In this document: positions 17,122 to 26,796 of the stretch, piece by piece
How positions within the stretch are numbered: position 1 is the first letter of the stretch
Layout: every line of letters begins with the position of its first letter
Assembly: GCF_018739865.1 (NCBI RefSeq)
Contig: NZ_JADOER010000001.1
Location: 1 to 61,898, forward strand
Source: Leptothoe kymatousa TAU-MAC 1615
GTDB taxonomy: Bacteria; Cyanobacteriota; Cyanobacteriia; Phormidesmidales; Phormidesmidaceae
DNA: 61,898 nucleotides
Direction of reading: 5' to 3'
The notes under the pieces: model-generated
Database searches by the model: none
Told to the model about the DNA's origin: nothing
What the model saw: the letters and a program-made list of their open reading frames with translations, nothing else
Program-made: the position numbers and the translations under genes

Positions 17122-20037
17122 TTAGAACTTGCCATCTAAGGCATCCACACAGCGCTCGCAAATGGTGCTGTGCTCCGCCGACTCACCCACATGGGTGGAA
17201 TAATTCCAGCAGCGATCGCACTTTTTCCCCTCCGCATCCACAATGCCAATGCCAAAGGCATCGGACTCGCTGCGATACTTGATGTCCTTGAGCCTGTCCG
17301 CACTGTCCAAAATCTCCACCTGGGACACCAGGAACAAGTAGCGGGCCTCATCCACATGGAGAGAACCGGGTGCGATCGCATCGCTAGGATTCATCGTTTC
17401 CAGCTGTTCCCGCAGCTGGGCATCGGCAATGTAGATCAGCGCCTTCGCCTGCAGCGAAGAGCCAATATCCTTGGCAGAGCGCGCCTGTTCCAACACCTTG
17501 TTCACCTCGTCCCGCAGCTCCCGCAGCTGGTTCCAGGTATTCGCCAGCTCCGGCTTGGCCCAGGCAGAATCAATGGTGAGCCAGCCCGCCTCAAACACCG
17601 ACTTGGTGCCGGTCTCGTAGGGCATATGCTGCCAAATATCCTCCGCCATGTGGCACAGCACCGGCGCAACGGACTTGGCCAAATTCTCCAGGGCAACAGC
17701 AAGAACCGTTTGGCAACTGCGCCGCCGGGCAGAATTAGCATCGCTGATGTACAGCCGATCCTTGGCAATATCGAGATAGAAGTTGGAGAGATCTACCACA
17801 CAGAAGTTCTGCACCGTTTGGAAGAACTTAAAGAACTGATAGGTGTCAAAGGCGGTTTCCACCTCTGCAAAAATCTCCGTCATCCGGTGCAGCATGTACT
17901 GATCCAACCCTGGCATCTCGTCATAGGGCACCGCATCCTGTTTGGGGTCAAAGTCGTGCAGGTTGCCCAACAAAAATCGCGATGTGTTGCGAATCTTGCG
18001 GTACACATCCGCCAGCTGTTTCAGGATGGTTTTACCAATGGGCACATCGGAGGAATAGTCCACCGAGGAGACCCACAACCGCAGCACATCGGCACCGTAG
18101 GGGGGATCCTGTTTTTTGTTTTTGCCGCCCTCAATAATCTCGTAGGGGTCCACCACATTGCCGATGGACTTACTCATTTTGCGACCCTTCTCGTCCAGGG
18201 CAAACCCGTGGGTTAGAACCGTTTTGTAGGGGGCATGGCCGTGGGTGGCCACACTGGTGAGCAAACTGGACTGGAACCAGCCCCGGTGCTGGTCCGACCC
18301 TTCCAAATACAGGTCCACCGGATACTTCAGGGCATCCCGCTGATCCGCCACCGCCGCCCAGGACGAGCCGGAATCGAACCACACATCCATGGTGTCAAAC
18401 CCACGGATGTAGGTGCGGCCATTGTTGCGGTAGGTTTCGGGCAACAGCTCCTCCACGGACATGCTCCACCAGGCATCGGAACCATGCTCGGCAAAAATCT
18501 CCCTCACATGGGCGATGGTCTCCTGGTTCATCAGCACTTCGCCGGTCTCGTCGTCATAGAAGGCGGGGATGGGCACCCCCCAGTTGCGCTGGCGGGAGAT
18601 ACACCAGTCGGAGCGATCGCTGACCATGGGGGTGATGCGATTCTCTCCCTGGGCCGGGATCCACTGCACGTCGGAGATGGCTTTTAACGCCTCATCCCGA
18701 AACCCTTCCACCGAGGCAAACCACTGTTCCGTGGCCCGGAAGATGGTGGGCTTTTTGGTGCGCCAGTCGTAGGGATATTTGTGCTGGTAGGGTTCGTGCT
18801 TCAGCAGGGTGTTGGCGTCGGTGAGGGCCTTGATCAGCTCTTCGTTGGCGGTTTTCAGTACGTTCAACCCTTCAAAACTGCCCGCCTCGGCGGTGAAGTA
18901 GCCCCGCGCATCCACCGGACAGAGGATGGGTAGACCGTACTTTTGACCGACACCAAAGTCTTCCATACCGTGGCCGGGGGCGGTGTGCACCAGGCCGGTG
19001 CCGGACTCGGTGGTGATGTAGTCGCCGCCGATGACGATGGGACTTTCGCGGTTAAAGGTGTCCTCTTTGGTGTGCAGGGGGTGGTGGTAGGTGCATCCGG
19101 CCAGGTCCGCCCCGGTGATGTCCACCTTGGCGGTGAGGTCGGTGTCAAAGGAGGTGGCCAGGGTGTCGATCAGGTCCTTGCCCACAATCAAATATTTGTA
19201 GGGGGCACCGGTGGCCACTTCCACTACGGTGTAGGTCAGCTCTGAATTGACGGCAACAGCTACATTGGCGGGGATGGTCCAGGGGGTGGTGGTCCAGATG
19301 GCGACGCCCAGGTTGTCCATGTAGGGGGCTAGGGCATCCTGGGCAGCGTCGGAGGCGCTGACCATGGGGAAGCCCACGTAGATGCTGGGGGAGGTGTGGC
19401 CTTCGGGATATTCCAGCTCGGCTTCGGCCAGGGCGGTCTGGGACGACGGGCTCCAGTGGACGGACTTGAGGCCTCGGTAGATGTAGCCCTTGTGCACCAT
19501 GGCCCCAAACACGTCTAGCTGGGCGGCTTCATATTCGGGCTGCAGGGTCATGTAGGGCTTGTCCCAGTTGCCCCACACGCCAAAGCGGCGGAACCCCTTG
19601 GCCTGGTTTTCCACGGTTTCCAGGGCGAATTCCTTGGCTTTTTGGCGCAGCTCCAACGGCGTCAGGCTGGCCCGCTTTTTGCGGTCAATGGTTTGCAGCA
19701 CCTTGAGTTCAATGGGCAGACCGTGGCAGTCCCAGCCGGGCACGTAGCGTACTTTGCGATCGCGCAGCAGCTGGTACTTATTAATAATGTCCTTCAGCAC
19801 CTTATTCAGGGCATGGCCCATGTGCAGGTTGCCATTGGCATAGGGCGGCCCATCGTGCAGCACAAACACCTCCCCCGAATTTTCCTGGGACAGGGTTTCA
19901 TAAATTTTGCTCTGATCCCAAAAGGCCTGCAACTCTGGCTCACGCTTCACTGCGTTGGCCCGCATACTAAAATCGGTCTTGGGCAGTAGGACGGTGTCCT
20001 TATAGCTCTTAGCGTCGGCGCTTTTGGGGTCAGTCAC
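17122..20037 (-). CDS. ileS: Isoleucyl-tRNA synthetase
   Basis: Class I aminoacyl-tRNA synthetase charging tRNA-Ile, 971 aa, the usual length for bacterial type 1 IleRS. The HIGH motif is HMGH at 72-75 within GPPYANGNLHMGHALNKV, and KMSKS is at 620-624. The CP1 editing domain lies between them (TTPWTIPANVAVA). The C-terminal zinc ribbon CDRCW...CERC is intact. No leader-type tRNA-sensing structure was recognised in the 418 bp upstream. Nothing unusual was seen. Confidence 0.98.
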   Translation of the reverse strand: MTDPKSADAKSYKDTVLLPKTDFSMRANAVKREPELQAFWDQSKIYETLSQENSGEVFVLHDGPPYANGNLHMGHALNKVLKDIINKYQLLRDRKVRYVPGWDCHGLPIELKVLQTIDRKKRASLTPLELRQKAKEFALETVENQAKGFRRFGVWGNWDKPYMTLQPEYEAAQLDVFGAMVHKGYIYRGLKSVHWSPSSQTALAEAELEYPEGHTSPSIYVGFPMVSASDAAQDALAPYMDNLGVAIWTTTPWTIPANVAVAVNSELTYTVVEVATGAPYKYLIVGKDLIDTLATSFDTDLTAKVDITGADLAGCTYHHPLHTKEDTFNRESPIVIGGDYITTESGTGLVHTAPGHGMEDFGVGQKYGLPILCPVDARGYFTAEAGSFEGLNVLKTANEELIKALTDANTLLKHEPYQHKYPYDWRTKKPTIFRATEQWFASVEGFRDEALKAISDVQWIPAQGENRITPMVSDRSDWCISRQRNWGVPIPAFYDDETGEVLMNQETIAHVREIFAEHGSDAWWSMSVEELLPETYRNNGRTYIRGFDTMDVWFDSGSSWAAVADQRDALKYPVDLYLEGSDQHRGWFQSSLLTSVATHGHAPYKTVLTHGFALDEKGRKMSKSIGNVVDPYEIIEGGKNKKQDPPYGADVLRLWVSSVDYSSDVPIGKTILKQLADVYRKIRNTSRFLLGNLHDFDPKQDAVPYDEMPGLDQYMLHRMTEIFAEVETAFDTYQFFKFFQTVQNFCVVDLSNFYLDIAKDRLYISDANSARRRSCQTVLAVALENLAKSVAPVLCHMAEDIWQHMPYETGTKSVFEAGWLTIDSAWAKPELANTWNQLRELRDEVNKVLEQARSAKDIGSSLQAKALIYIADAQLREQLETMNPSDAIAPGSLHVDEARYLFLVSQVEILDSADRLKDIKYRSESDAFGIGIVDAEGKKCDRCWNYSTHVGESAEHSTICERCVDALDGKF

Positions 20038-20455
20038 GATACTGGAAAAACTAAGGGGGTTTTATCGTTTGCGCAGGAAACTAAAAGAATGAATCCAGCA
20101 GTTTCCTATATTACGCTCCAGTCATTCTGCCTTAGAAGTTCCTAATGCTTCAATAGTTTTAATTTTTTTCCCCTTGTTCAGCCCGGGCATTCCGTAAAGA
20201 TGAATATCCCCAAGGAGTAGCCGGGAAATCCTGTTGGGTCACCCGTCAGCATTTAGCAGCGGCTGGGATGCTCCTTAACCCGACTGCTATGGGGGTAATT
20301 GTTTTCCCTTGGTCTAGATAGTGTGAATGGACAATCAAGTTACGTTTAATCGTATCGACGGTTACACCACTGTCCATGGATAGTTTGAAAACAATTGAGT
20401 GGGGAAACTCAATGGAAATAAGCAACTGCGATCGCTTGCCGCACTTTAAAAATCT
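20038..20455. other. Divergent intergenic region, ileS/amt
   Basis: A 418-bp spacer holding the promoters of ileS (minus) and amt (plus). The amt-proximal part contains a GTA-N8-TAC box at 20352 and a HIP1 octamer near 20427. No gene was seen. Confidence 0.6.
20352..20365 (+). promoter_or_regulatory. Candidate NtcA box upstream of amt
   Basis: GTA (20352-20354), eight bases, TAC (20363-20365) is a perfect NtcA consensus 90 bp before the amt start. Ammonium transporter genes are classical NtcA targets. The -10 fit is imperfect: TAGTTT lies only 15 nt downstream, and AACAAT lies 24 nt downstream where 22 is expected. Confidence 0.5.
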
Positions 20456-21775
20456 ATGCAACTTTCAAAAAAATATTCTAGCTTGGGGCTGGTTTCAGCT
20501 GCCTTTGTTATTTGGCTGAGTTTATCGTTGAGCGCATCGGCTCAATCGTTGAGCGCCGCAGACGTACAAGCGACGTTAGATAACGTTTGGGTAACCGTAG
20601 CAGCCGTTTTGGTCATTTTTATGAATGCCGGGTTTGCCATGGTTGAAGCTGGCTTTTGTCGGCGGAAGAATTCCATTAATATTTTGGCCAAAAATTTAAT
20701 TGTGTTTGCCCTGGCGTCTTTAGCATTTTGGGCCACCGGGTTTGCCTTGATGTTTGGGGCCGGCAACACCTGGATTGGAAATTCTGGCTGGTTTTTAACG
20801 GACACCGTTGATAACTATATGCTGGGTGATATTAACCTGACCCTGCCTACATTTTTCTTATTTCAAACGGCATTTGCTGGCACCGCTGCAACAATTGTGT
20901 CGGGCACCGTCGCTGAAAGAATACGCTTTCGAGCCTTTCTTATTTTTAGTGTTGTCATGACCGGTCTGGTCTATCCCATTACGGGCCATTGGATTTGGGG
21001 TGGTGGTTGGTTAGGTAATTTAGGCTTTATTGATTTTGCCGGTTCGACGGTGGTGCACTCCGTCGGTGGGTGGGCCGCCTTGATGGGGGCGATTTTGTTG
21101 GGCCCCAGGCTAAATAGATATCAAGGGGTCGGCACCCTAAACCCCATGCCTGGCCACAGTTTGAGCTTAGCCACCCTCGGTTGTTTAATTCTCTGGATTG
21201 GCTGGTTTGGCTTTAACGCCGGGTCTACCTTGGCGGCAGATATAACGGTTCCTTACATTGCGGTCACAACAAACTTAGCGGCAGCGGCAGGCTTGCTCAG
21301 TAGTTTGGTGGTCGCGAGAATACGCTTTGGCACCCCCGATTTGTCGTTTGGCATCAATGGCGTGTTGGGCGGTCTGGTGGCCATTACCGCTAGCTGCAAT
21401 GCGGTGAGTTATGTCAATGCCATATTAATTGGTGCCATTGCTGGGGTGTTAGTGGTTTTCTCGGTGAACCTTTTTGACCAACTCCAGGTGGATGATCCGG
21501 TGGGGGCCCTGTCGGTACATTTAGTTTGTGGTATCTGGGGCACCTTAGCCGTGGGCATCTTGTCTCAACAGGCCAGTTTTATCCAGTTTACGATTCAACT
21601 GTGTGGCCTGATTGCGATCGCTGTAGCTACCCTCTTGGTGAGCGGTTTAGTTTGGTGGGGGCTGAAGCAATTTGGTGGAATTCGAGTCTCTGCCCAGGAA
21701 GAAGAGGCAGGATTAGACCTGAGTGAACATGCTAATGTCGCTTACCTAGGGTTTTTGAATACGCCACCACGTTAG
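20456..21775 (+). CDS. amt: Ammonium transporter, Amt family
   Basis: A 439-aa membrane channel for ammonium uptake. A cleavable signal-like N terminus (to about residue 30, ASA before QSLSA) is followed by eleven membrane helices. MVEAGFCRRKNSINILAKN, GTVAERIRF, HSVGGWAALMGA and LGCLILWIGWFGFNAGS are the conserved Amt phrases, and the pore histidines are in HSVGG and the later VHLVCGIWGTLA. The C-terminal tail is short. No glnB/glnK partner is adjacent. An NtcA-like box upstream fits induction by nitrogen shortage. Confidence 0.97.
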   Translation: MQLSKKYSSLGLVSAAFVIWLSLSLSASAQSLSAADVQATLDNVWVTVAAVLVIFMNAGFAMVEAGFCRRKNSINILAKNLIVFALASLAFWATGFALMFGAGNTWIGNSGWFLTDTVDNYMLGDINLTLPTFFLFQTAFAGTAATIVSGTVAERIRFRAFLIFSVVMTGLVYPITGHWIWGGGWLGNLGFIDFAGSTVVHSVGGWAALMGAILLGPRLNRYQGVGTLNPMPGHSLSLATLGCLILWIGWFGFNAGSTLAADITVPYIAVTTNLAAAAGLLSSLVVARIRFGTPDLSFGINGVLGGLVAITASCNAVSYVNAILIGAIAGVLVVFSVNLFDQLQVDDPVGALSVHLVCGIWGTLAVGILSQQASFIQFTIQLCGLIAIAVATLLVSGLVWWGLKQFGGIRVSAQEEEAGLDLSEHANVAYLGFLNTPPR

Positions 21776-21831
21776 ACACTGCAAAATCCCACGCTCCAAG
21801 GCAAGAGCAACCAAACCCATAGTTGTCACGG

Positions 21832-21849
21832 CTAGCCCTTGGGGGCTAG
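21832..21849. terminator. Small hairpin between convergent amt and PatA-like genes
   Basis: CTAGCCC (21832-21838) and GGGCTAG (21843-21849) pair around a 4-nt loop, without a T-run. It is a plausible but weak terminator. Confidence 0.4.
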
Positions 21850-21872
21850 ACGGTGTCGTATCAAATGACCAC

Positions 21873-23090
21873 TCAAATCATGCCGAGGGAAATCAACGTT
21901 TGGAGGACGTTTTTGGGCTTGAAGGGTTTGCTCAAGAAATCTGAGGCCCCTGCCATTTTGGCCCGCATCCGTTCCGTCACACTATTGCCTTCCCCCACCA
22001 TGACAATGGGGGTTTCCTTAAACTCAGGCATCCGTCGAATTTGGGTACATAGCTCGTAGCCAGTGACCACAGGCATGGCCACCTGGAGAAAGATCAGCTT
22101 CGGCTTTAGTTTCTGAATCTGTTTGAGCACCTCTAAGGGATCTGCAATGTTGCTGTAGCGATATCCTGCCGACTCAACAATGGTGGCCATTTTATGGCTA
22201 TCGGCCAAACTATTATCCACGTAAACCATTCTGGCTTCCTTGGGGATGATAGTTTGTGCCAGCTTGACAGCAACATCGGTTTTGCCAGTTTTAATGGCTT
22301 TGCTAATATCGTCGCCTACGGGTTTTAGCTGGAGTGCATGATTCTGGATATGGGGCAAAATTGAAGACACAAATGGCATTAGCGGCTGATTTGTTTTCAG
22401 GGCAATATCTTGCAGGGTTTGATTGCCATCGGCTAATGCATTGAGTACCTGTAATAGCCGTGGAGAGGCCAGATCTTCCAGGGCGGCTAAATCTTCTATG
22501 ACTAGGGCATCGTTGGGATTTACTTGAGCTAGGTTAGCGTTCTCCCAGGCTTGCCAGTTGCGCTTTGCTTCGGCCCATATGCGAACGTTTTGAAGATTAA
22601 TGTAGGGAAAGTCGCAGGCTTTGTGGGTCTTAATCCGATAGCTCAGCTTTTGACCGGTTTGTTGCAAACACAAACTCCCCTGCTGTTGTAGGTCAAACAA
22701 AACTTCTGAGATATATCCAGAAACAATATCCGAGAAGATCTCTCGATTGAACTTTTTGCAAATTACCAAGCGTGATAACCGATTGTAGGTCCAATCGGGA
22801 TAAGCACTTAGGCCATATCTAATGAGATCGGGGCGATACTTGAGTAGCTGACGATACCAGCGCCGTCTTGCATGGGTGCGGGTACTTGCCCAAGCTAGCT
22901 GGCCCGCCAAAAAATATAAGCGCCACTGGGGAATGTTCTCCCGTTTGAACGACAAAATGCCCGTCAGTTGTTTCTCTTTCGCTAGCTGTATTTTTTTGTC
23001 TAGCTCAGAAACAAGTATATTCGACGTGGCGGCGGCAGCTCCCATAAATCCTATCGTTCTTGCTCGGGCTTGTTCCCTAATTGTGCCCAT
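21873..23090 (-). CDS. PatA/PixG-type response regulator with a degenerate receiver domain
   Basis: A 405-aa protein with the cyanobacterial PatA architecture: an N-terminal PatA/DUF4388-like domain (about 25-190, TGILSFKRENIPQWRLYFLAG in segments), a middle helical region, and a C-terminal receiver domain (about 288-405). The receiver lacks the phosphoacceptor: Gln336 stands in FLQVAMPVVTGYE where Asp is normal, and the acidic pair is Asp292-Asn293. The conserved Lys388 (SKPF) remains. Family members control motility, phototaxis or heterocyst pattern, usually next to CheW/CheA genes. None are here, so it is an orphan. Start could be residue 1 or Met16. Confidence 0.85.
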   Translation of the reverse strand: MGTIREQARARTIGFMGAAAATSNILVSELDKKIQLAKEKQLTGILSFKRENIPQWRLYFLAGQLAWASTRTHARRRWYRQLLKYRPDLIRYGLSAYPDWTYNRLSRLVICKKFNREIFSDIVSGYISEVLFDLQQQGSLCLQQTGQKLSYRIKTHKACDFPYINLQNVRIWAEAKRNWQAWENANLAQVNPNDALVIEDLAALEDLASPRLLQVLNALADGNQTLQDIALKTNQPLMPFVSSILPHIQNHALQLKPVGDDISKAIKTGKTDVAVKLAQTIIPKEARMVYVDNSLADSHKMATIVESAGYRYSNIADPLEVLKQIQKLKPKLIFLQVAMPVVTGYELCTQIRRMPEFKETPIVMVGEGNSVTERMRAKMAGASDFLSKPFKPKNVLQTLISLGMI

Positions 23091-23482
23091 AAATAAAACT
23101 AACTACAATCAGAGAAAACACTGAGAATGTAAGTATTTCAGCCTATTGGCTCGGGCCTGGGGCTAAGGGCAATATGGGGGCGATTTTGTGCAAAACGTTA
23201 CGAACGCACCTGCTTGCTGGAGATAGATATTTGCGGGTGCTATGGTTCTTCGGTCAGGGGGCGGGCCTTGAGTCGAAAGATTGTTCTTTTGAACAGACGT
23301 TGAATTTTGTGAACAGACCTGGAAAAGAGAACTAAACAACATTTTTTGAAATATAAGGCTGGTTGTTGCTCGTTCGCTGGTGTTGTTATCAAAAAGTGTG
23401 CGTCAGCGCAATCTAGCAGAGACGGAGGATTACTCTATTTGTCGGTGTGCTGGTGGATTGTTCGTTGGTAAGCATGGGAAAG
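23091..23482. other. Intergenic region of about 390 bp
   Basis: Spacer upstream of the PatA-like gene and downstream of ycf66 (both minus). It contains a near-duplicate GAACAGAC phrase (23291-23298 and 23310-23317). No gene or terminator with a T-run was recognised. Confidence 0.4.
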
Positions 23483-24589
23483 TCAGTCCCAAAATTCGTC
23501 ATCGGGCCAATTGCTGTCTTCGTCGTCTTCCTGCGCCTCCACCTTTGATGTCCCTAAAGCTGGCTCTGTTCTAATCCTTTCTGGTTTTGGGGCCTCTAGG
23601 GGAGAGGGCTTGACATCATCGTCAGGCCAATTGCTGTCTTCGTCTTCCTGGGGCTCTGGTTTTGGTGCTCCCAAAGCTGGCTCTGTTTTGATCCGTTCTG
23701 GTTTCGGGGTGGCTAACGGGGAGGGCTCCGTATTCAAAGTCTCCCCTGGCCTGGATTCATCTAAAAGAGAAGAGGTCTTTGCTGTGTCCACAGGCGCACT
23801 GACGGTAGGTTCAGCGGGGGTAGATGAGGGTTTATTTGGGGCCGGTTCTGTATTCTCAACAATTTTTGTTGTTGCTTCAGATTGCCGATTGGGGGGAGAT
23901 GGGCTGCTGGGCGACTCTGGTTTCTCTTTAGGTCCATCTGATTTTGGAATCGATGGTGGCCTTGGGGGTAGCTCAACCATGGGCTGGGCCGCTTTCTTTT
24001 TGGGGGTGACGATGTCTTTGAGCCAATTGGCAAAGATGCCAACGGCGGCCATGGGGTTGGGCTTTTCTGGCTTTTTGGCTGTGGGCGGTGCTGGCTGTGG
24101 GGCTGGGGCTGGGCTATCTGCCTCGATGACGGGTTTCGGTATCGCTGCAGGCACCACCATTGTGGGTGCGAATTCGTCTGCGGTGGGTTCAAGCAGAACC
24201 GGGCTTTCGGGATCTATGGCTGGCTCAACGGTGTCTTCGACGCCGTCTTCTACAAATTCATAGTCTTTGGCAATGGGGCGGTTGGCAGGGCGGCTGCGCT
24301 CAGTTTTGCCGAATTGAATGGGGGTTTGCTGGGCGGCTGGGGTGGTTTCCCGGCGTAGTAATAGGGTTTGGTAACCCAGCCACAGTAATAGGCCGACCGA
24401 TGCGGTTTGGCCGAGCAAGACAGCCCCCTGTACCTGTCTGGCGCAGTACCAGAGCACTAGGGCATAGAACATGCCTACGCCGCTCCAGAAAAAGTCTGAC
24501 CGGCGATGCACTTCTGGCAGGATGAAGGCCGATAGGTAAAAGCCTAGGCTACCTAGCCCCACTGCGATCGCTAATAGATTTGCCAACAT
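23483..24589 (-). CDS. ycf66: Ycf66 family protein with a long repeated acidic tail
   Basis: The N terminus matches Ycf66: MLANLLAIAVGLGSLGFYL, then FILPEVHRRSDFFWSGVG and FYALVLWYCARQVQGAVLLGQ in segments, giving three membrane helices within about 85 residues. A long Pro/Glu/Ala-rich cytosolic or lumenal tail follows, ending in two near-identical copies of about 38-40 residues built around PKPERI(K/R)TEPALG and EDSNWPDD. Ycf66 is conserved in cyanobacteria and some plastids, with unknown function. ATG 24589 is chosen because it starts at the conserved MLANLLA; a longer frame from 24667 adds unrelated residues. Total 368 aa. Confidence 0.9.
   Translation of the reverse strand: MLANLLAIAVGLGSLGFYLSAFILPEVHRRSDFFWSGVGMFYALVLWYCARQVQGAVLLGQTASVGLLLWLGYQTLLLRRETTPAAQQTPIQFGKTERSRPANRPIAKDYEFVEDGVEDTVEPAIDPESPVLLEPTADEFAPTMVVPAAIPKPVIEADSPAPAPQPAPPTAKKPEKPNPMAAVGIFANWLKDIVTPKKKAAQPMVELPPRPPSIPKSDGPKEKPESPSSPSPPNRQSEATTKIVENTEPAPNKPSSTPAEPTVSAPVDTAKTSSLLDESRPGETLNTEPSPLATPKPERIKTEPALGAPKPEPQEDEDSNWPDDDVKPSPLEAPKPERIRTEPALGTSKVEAQEDDEDSNWPDDEFWD
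23486..23722 (-). repeat. In-frame tandem duplication in the ycf66 3' end
   Basis: Two copies (about 23610-23722 and 23486-23609) encode the segments starting SPLATPKPERI and SPLEAPKPERI and ending SNWPDD. The DNA is also closely similar, so the duplication is recent or maintained by recombination. Confidence 0.85.
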
Positions 24590-24794
24590 CCGCTTCGACC
24601 CCGGCGCGATGAACAAAGGCCACTGACGCCTGGCTGGACAATTTAGACCCACGGGGGTTAATCCCATTCAGACCAAATTATTGCCGAATATCAGCAGCGC
24701 AGATTTAATTATTAACGATAAAGCCCACCTCAGCACTTAAAACTGCTGAGCACGGTTGTAAGATATCTGACTGTACTTCCCTCCCAGAACCATC

Positions 24795-25619
24795 ATGAGT
24801 AATCAGTCCCAAATTCCTGTCGTGGTTAATGGTGCTATGGGCAGAATGGGGTGTGAAATTGTGAAGGCGATCGCCGCTGCCGACGACATGAAATTGGTGG
24901 GGGCGATCGACCGTAAGCCAGAAGCCGTGGGCCAAGATATTGGCGAAATCGCTGGCTGTGGTCCCCTTGAGGTGCCGGTGACCATGGATCTAGAAGCCAC
25001 CCTGGTGATGGCCCAAAGTGAGGGCAATGCCGTCATGGTGGATGTCACCCACCCCGCCAAAATTTATGAACAGGTGCGGGCGGCGATTGCCTATGGTGTA
25101 CGGCCAGTCGTGGGCACAACCGGGCTTACCCCAGAGCAAATTATTCAGCTGGCGGAGTTTGCGGAAAAGGCCAGCGTGGGCTGTTTAATTATTCCGAACT
25201 TTGCCATTGGGGTGATTTTGATGCAGCAGGCCGCCCTGAAGGCCGCAGAATATTTTGACCATGTGGAAATTATTGAACTGCACCACAACCGTAAGGCCGA
25301 TGCCCCCAGTGGTACGGCGGTGAAAACAGCCCAGATGCTACAGGAAGTAAAGCCGTCGTTTAATCCACCCCAGGTGAAGGAAACGGAGACCTTGCCCGGG
25401 GCCAGGGGCGGCACCACCCCAGAGGGGATTAATATCCACAGCGTGCGCTTGCCGGGGCTGGTGGCCCACCAGGAAATTATGTTTGGTGCCCCTGGCCAGG
25501 TCTATACCCTGCGTCACGATGCCATGGACAGGGTGTGCTTTATGCCCGGTGTGCTGCTGTGCGTGCGGAAAATTTTGCCCTTAAAGTCCCTGCTATATGG
25601 TTTGGATAAACTTCTCTAG
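24795..25619 (+). CDS. dapB: 4-hydroxy-tetrahydrodipicolinate reductase
   Basis: A 274-aa enzyme of the diaminopimelate/lysine pathway that reduces hydroxytetrahydrodipicolinate with NAD(P)H. The nucleotide-binding loop is NGAMGRMG near residue 12. The catalytic motif [15 protein letters not shown] has His163-His164 and Lys167, and NFAIGVILM precedes it. Length is normal. It is divergent from ycf66, and its stop lies 20 bp from the convergent pyrD stop. Confidence 0.97.
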   Translation: MSNQSQIPVVVNGAMGRMGCEIVKAIAAADDMKLVGAIDRKPEAVGQDIGEIAGCGPLEVPVTMDLEATLVMAQSEGNAVMVDVTHPAKIYEQVRAAIAYGVRPVVGTTGLTPEQIIQLAEFAEKASVGCLIIPNFAIGVILMQQAALKAAEYFDHVEIIELHHNRKADAPSGTAVKTAQMLQEVKPSFNPPQVKETETLPGARGGTTPEGINIHSVRLPGLVAHQEIMFGAPGQVYTLRHDAMDRVCFMPGVLLCVRKILPLKSLLYGLDKLL

Positions 25620-25638
25620 GTTGGGTCCCTAATCAAAC

Positions 25639-26796
25639 CTACGTGATGGGGTTATCTAGGCCAATGGCGTCTTGGATATTGTCTAATCCATGGTGGTCTA
25701 GCGTTTGCACTAACCCCTGCAAAATAGTTTTCACCATCCATGGACCTTCGTAGATCCAGCCCGTATATACCTGGAGTAACGAGGCGCCAGCGACGATTTT
25801 TTCCCAGGCGTCGTCTGCGGTGAAAATGCCCCCTACCCCGACGATGGGTAGCTGACCGTTGGTTTGCCGATAAATATGGCGGATCACCTCAGTGGACCGC
25901 TGGCGTACGGGCGCACCGCTGATGCCACCGGCTTCGTCCACGACCAAATTGCCGGTTTTGTCTAGCCGTTTGGTGGCCAGCTGTGCTTTGGCAATGGTGG
26001 TATTGGTGGCAATGATCCCTGCCAGGTGATACTGCTGGGCCAGGTCTAAAATGTCGTCGATGTCCTCCCAGGCAAGATCGGGGGCGATTTTAATCAGCAG
26101 CGGTTTTTTCTGGGTGTTGGCGGTTTGTAAGGTGGCAAGGATGGGTTCTAGCTGGGATTTTGCTTGGAGCGATCGCAACCCTGGCGTATTGGGTGACGAC
26201 ACATTCACCACAAAATAATTGCCCAGCCCCTGCAGCCGCTGAAAGCTTTGTCGATAGTCCTCGGCTGCGCCCTCTAACGGGGTCATCTTCGACTTGCCCA
26301 GGTTAATTCCCCGAGGAAAATCCTGACTCGGAGGCAATGTCGCCAGTCGTGCTGCCAATGCCCTAGAGCCCTGGTTATTAAACCCCATGCGGTTTAGCGC
26401 GGCCTGGTCCTGGGGCAAACGAAATAATCGAGGTTGAGGATTGCCCGGCTGGGCGTGGCAAGTGACGGTGCCCAACTCCGCAAAGCCAAAGCCCATTAAG
26501 GGCCAACCAGTAGCGGCCACCCCATCTTTATCAAAGCCCGCCGCCAGACCTAACGGGTTAGTAAATGTTTGCTGCCAAAGGGTTTGACTCAGCCGCTGTG
26601 ACTGAAATTGACAGCTATTTTCACACCAGGCCTGGGCAAAGCGTCGGGCGGGTTGGCTCCACCAAGGTTTGGCGTCAGGCGATTGACTAATCCAATCCAG
26701 CGTTTGTAACGTTTGCTTGTGTACCTGCTCTGGATCGGCGTTAAATTGCTTAAACAGCAGCGGCAACCAACTAAATTTATAGATATCTTGCAGCAT
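25639..26796 (-). CDS. pyrD: Dihydroorotate dehydrogenase (quinone), class 2
   Basis: A 385-aa membrane-associated flavoprotein oxidising dihydroorotate to orotate in pyrimidine synthesis. [13 protein letters not shown] binds FMN, and [11 protein letters not shown] (198-208) carries the serine base typical of class 2 rather than the class 1 cysteine. The N-terminal amphipathic region (about 1-60) serves quinone access. The C-terminal phosphate-binding GVGGI and TGWIYEGP are intact. It stands alone. Confidence 0.97.
   Translation of the reverse strand: MLQDIYKFSWLPLLFKQFNADPEQVHKQTLQTLDWISQSPDAKPWWSQPARRFAQAWCENSCQFQSQRLSQTLWQQTFTNPLGLAAGFDKDGVAATGWPLMGFGFAELGTVTCHAQPGNPQPRLFRLPQDQAALNRMGFNNQGSRALAARLATLPPSQDFPRGINLGKSKMTPLEGAAEDYRQSFQRLQGLGNYFVVNVSSPNTPGLRSLQAKSQLEPILATLQTANTQKKPLLIKIAPDLAWEDIDDILDLAQQYHLAGIIATNTTIAKAQLATKRLDKTGNLVVDEAGGISGAPVRQRSTEVIRHIYRQTNGQLPIVGVGGIFTADDAWEKIVAGASLLQVYTGWIYEGPWMVKTILQGLVQTLDHHGLDNIQDAIGLDNPIT

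Noticed and set aside
17170..18216. Long open frame of 348 codons on the plus strand
   Set aside because: It is antisense to conserved ileS, has shadow-like composition rich in His/Gly/Arg and shows no motifs.
20038..20455. T-box or other amino-acid-sensing leader upstream of ileS
   Set aside because: No T-box core sequence or specifier-like stem recognised, and T-boxes are not expected in cyanobacteria.
23511..24263. Open frame of 250 codons antisense to ycf66
   Set aside because: Low-complexity Gly/Ser product arising from the repeated Pro/Glu-rich ycf66 tail on the other strand.
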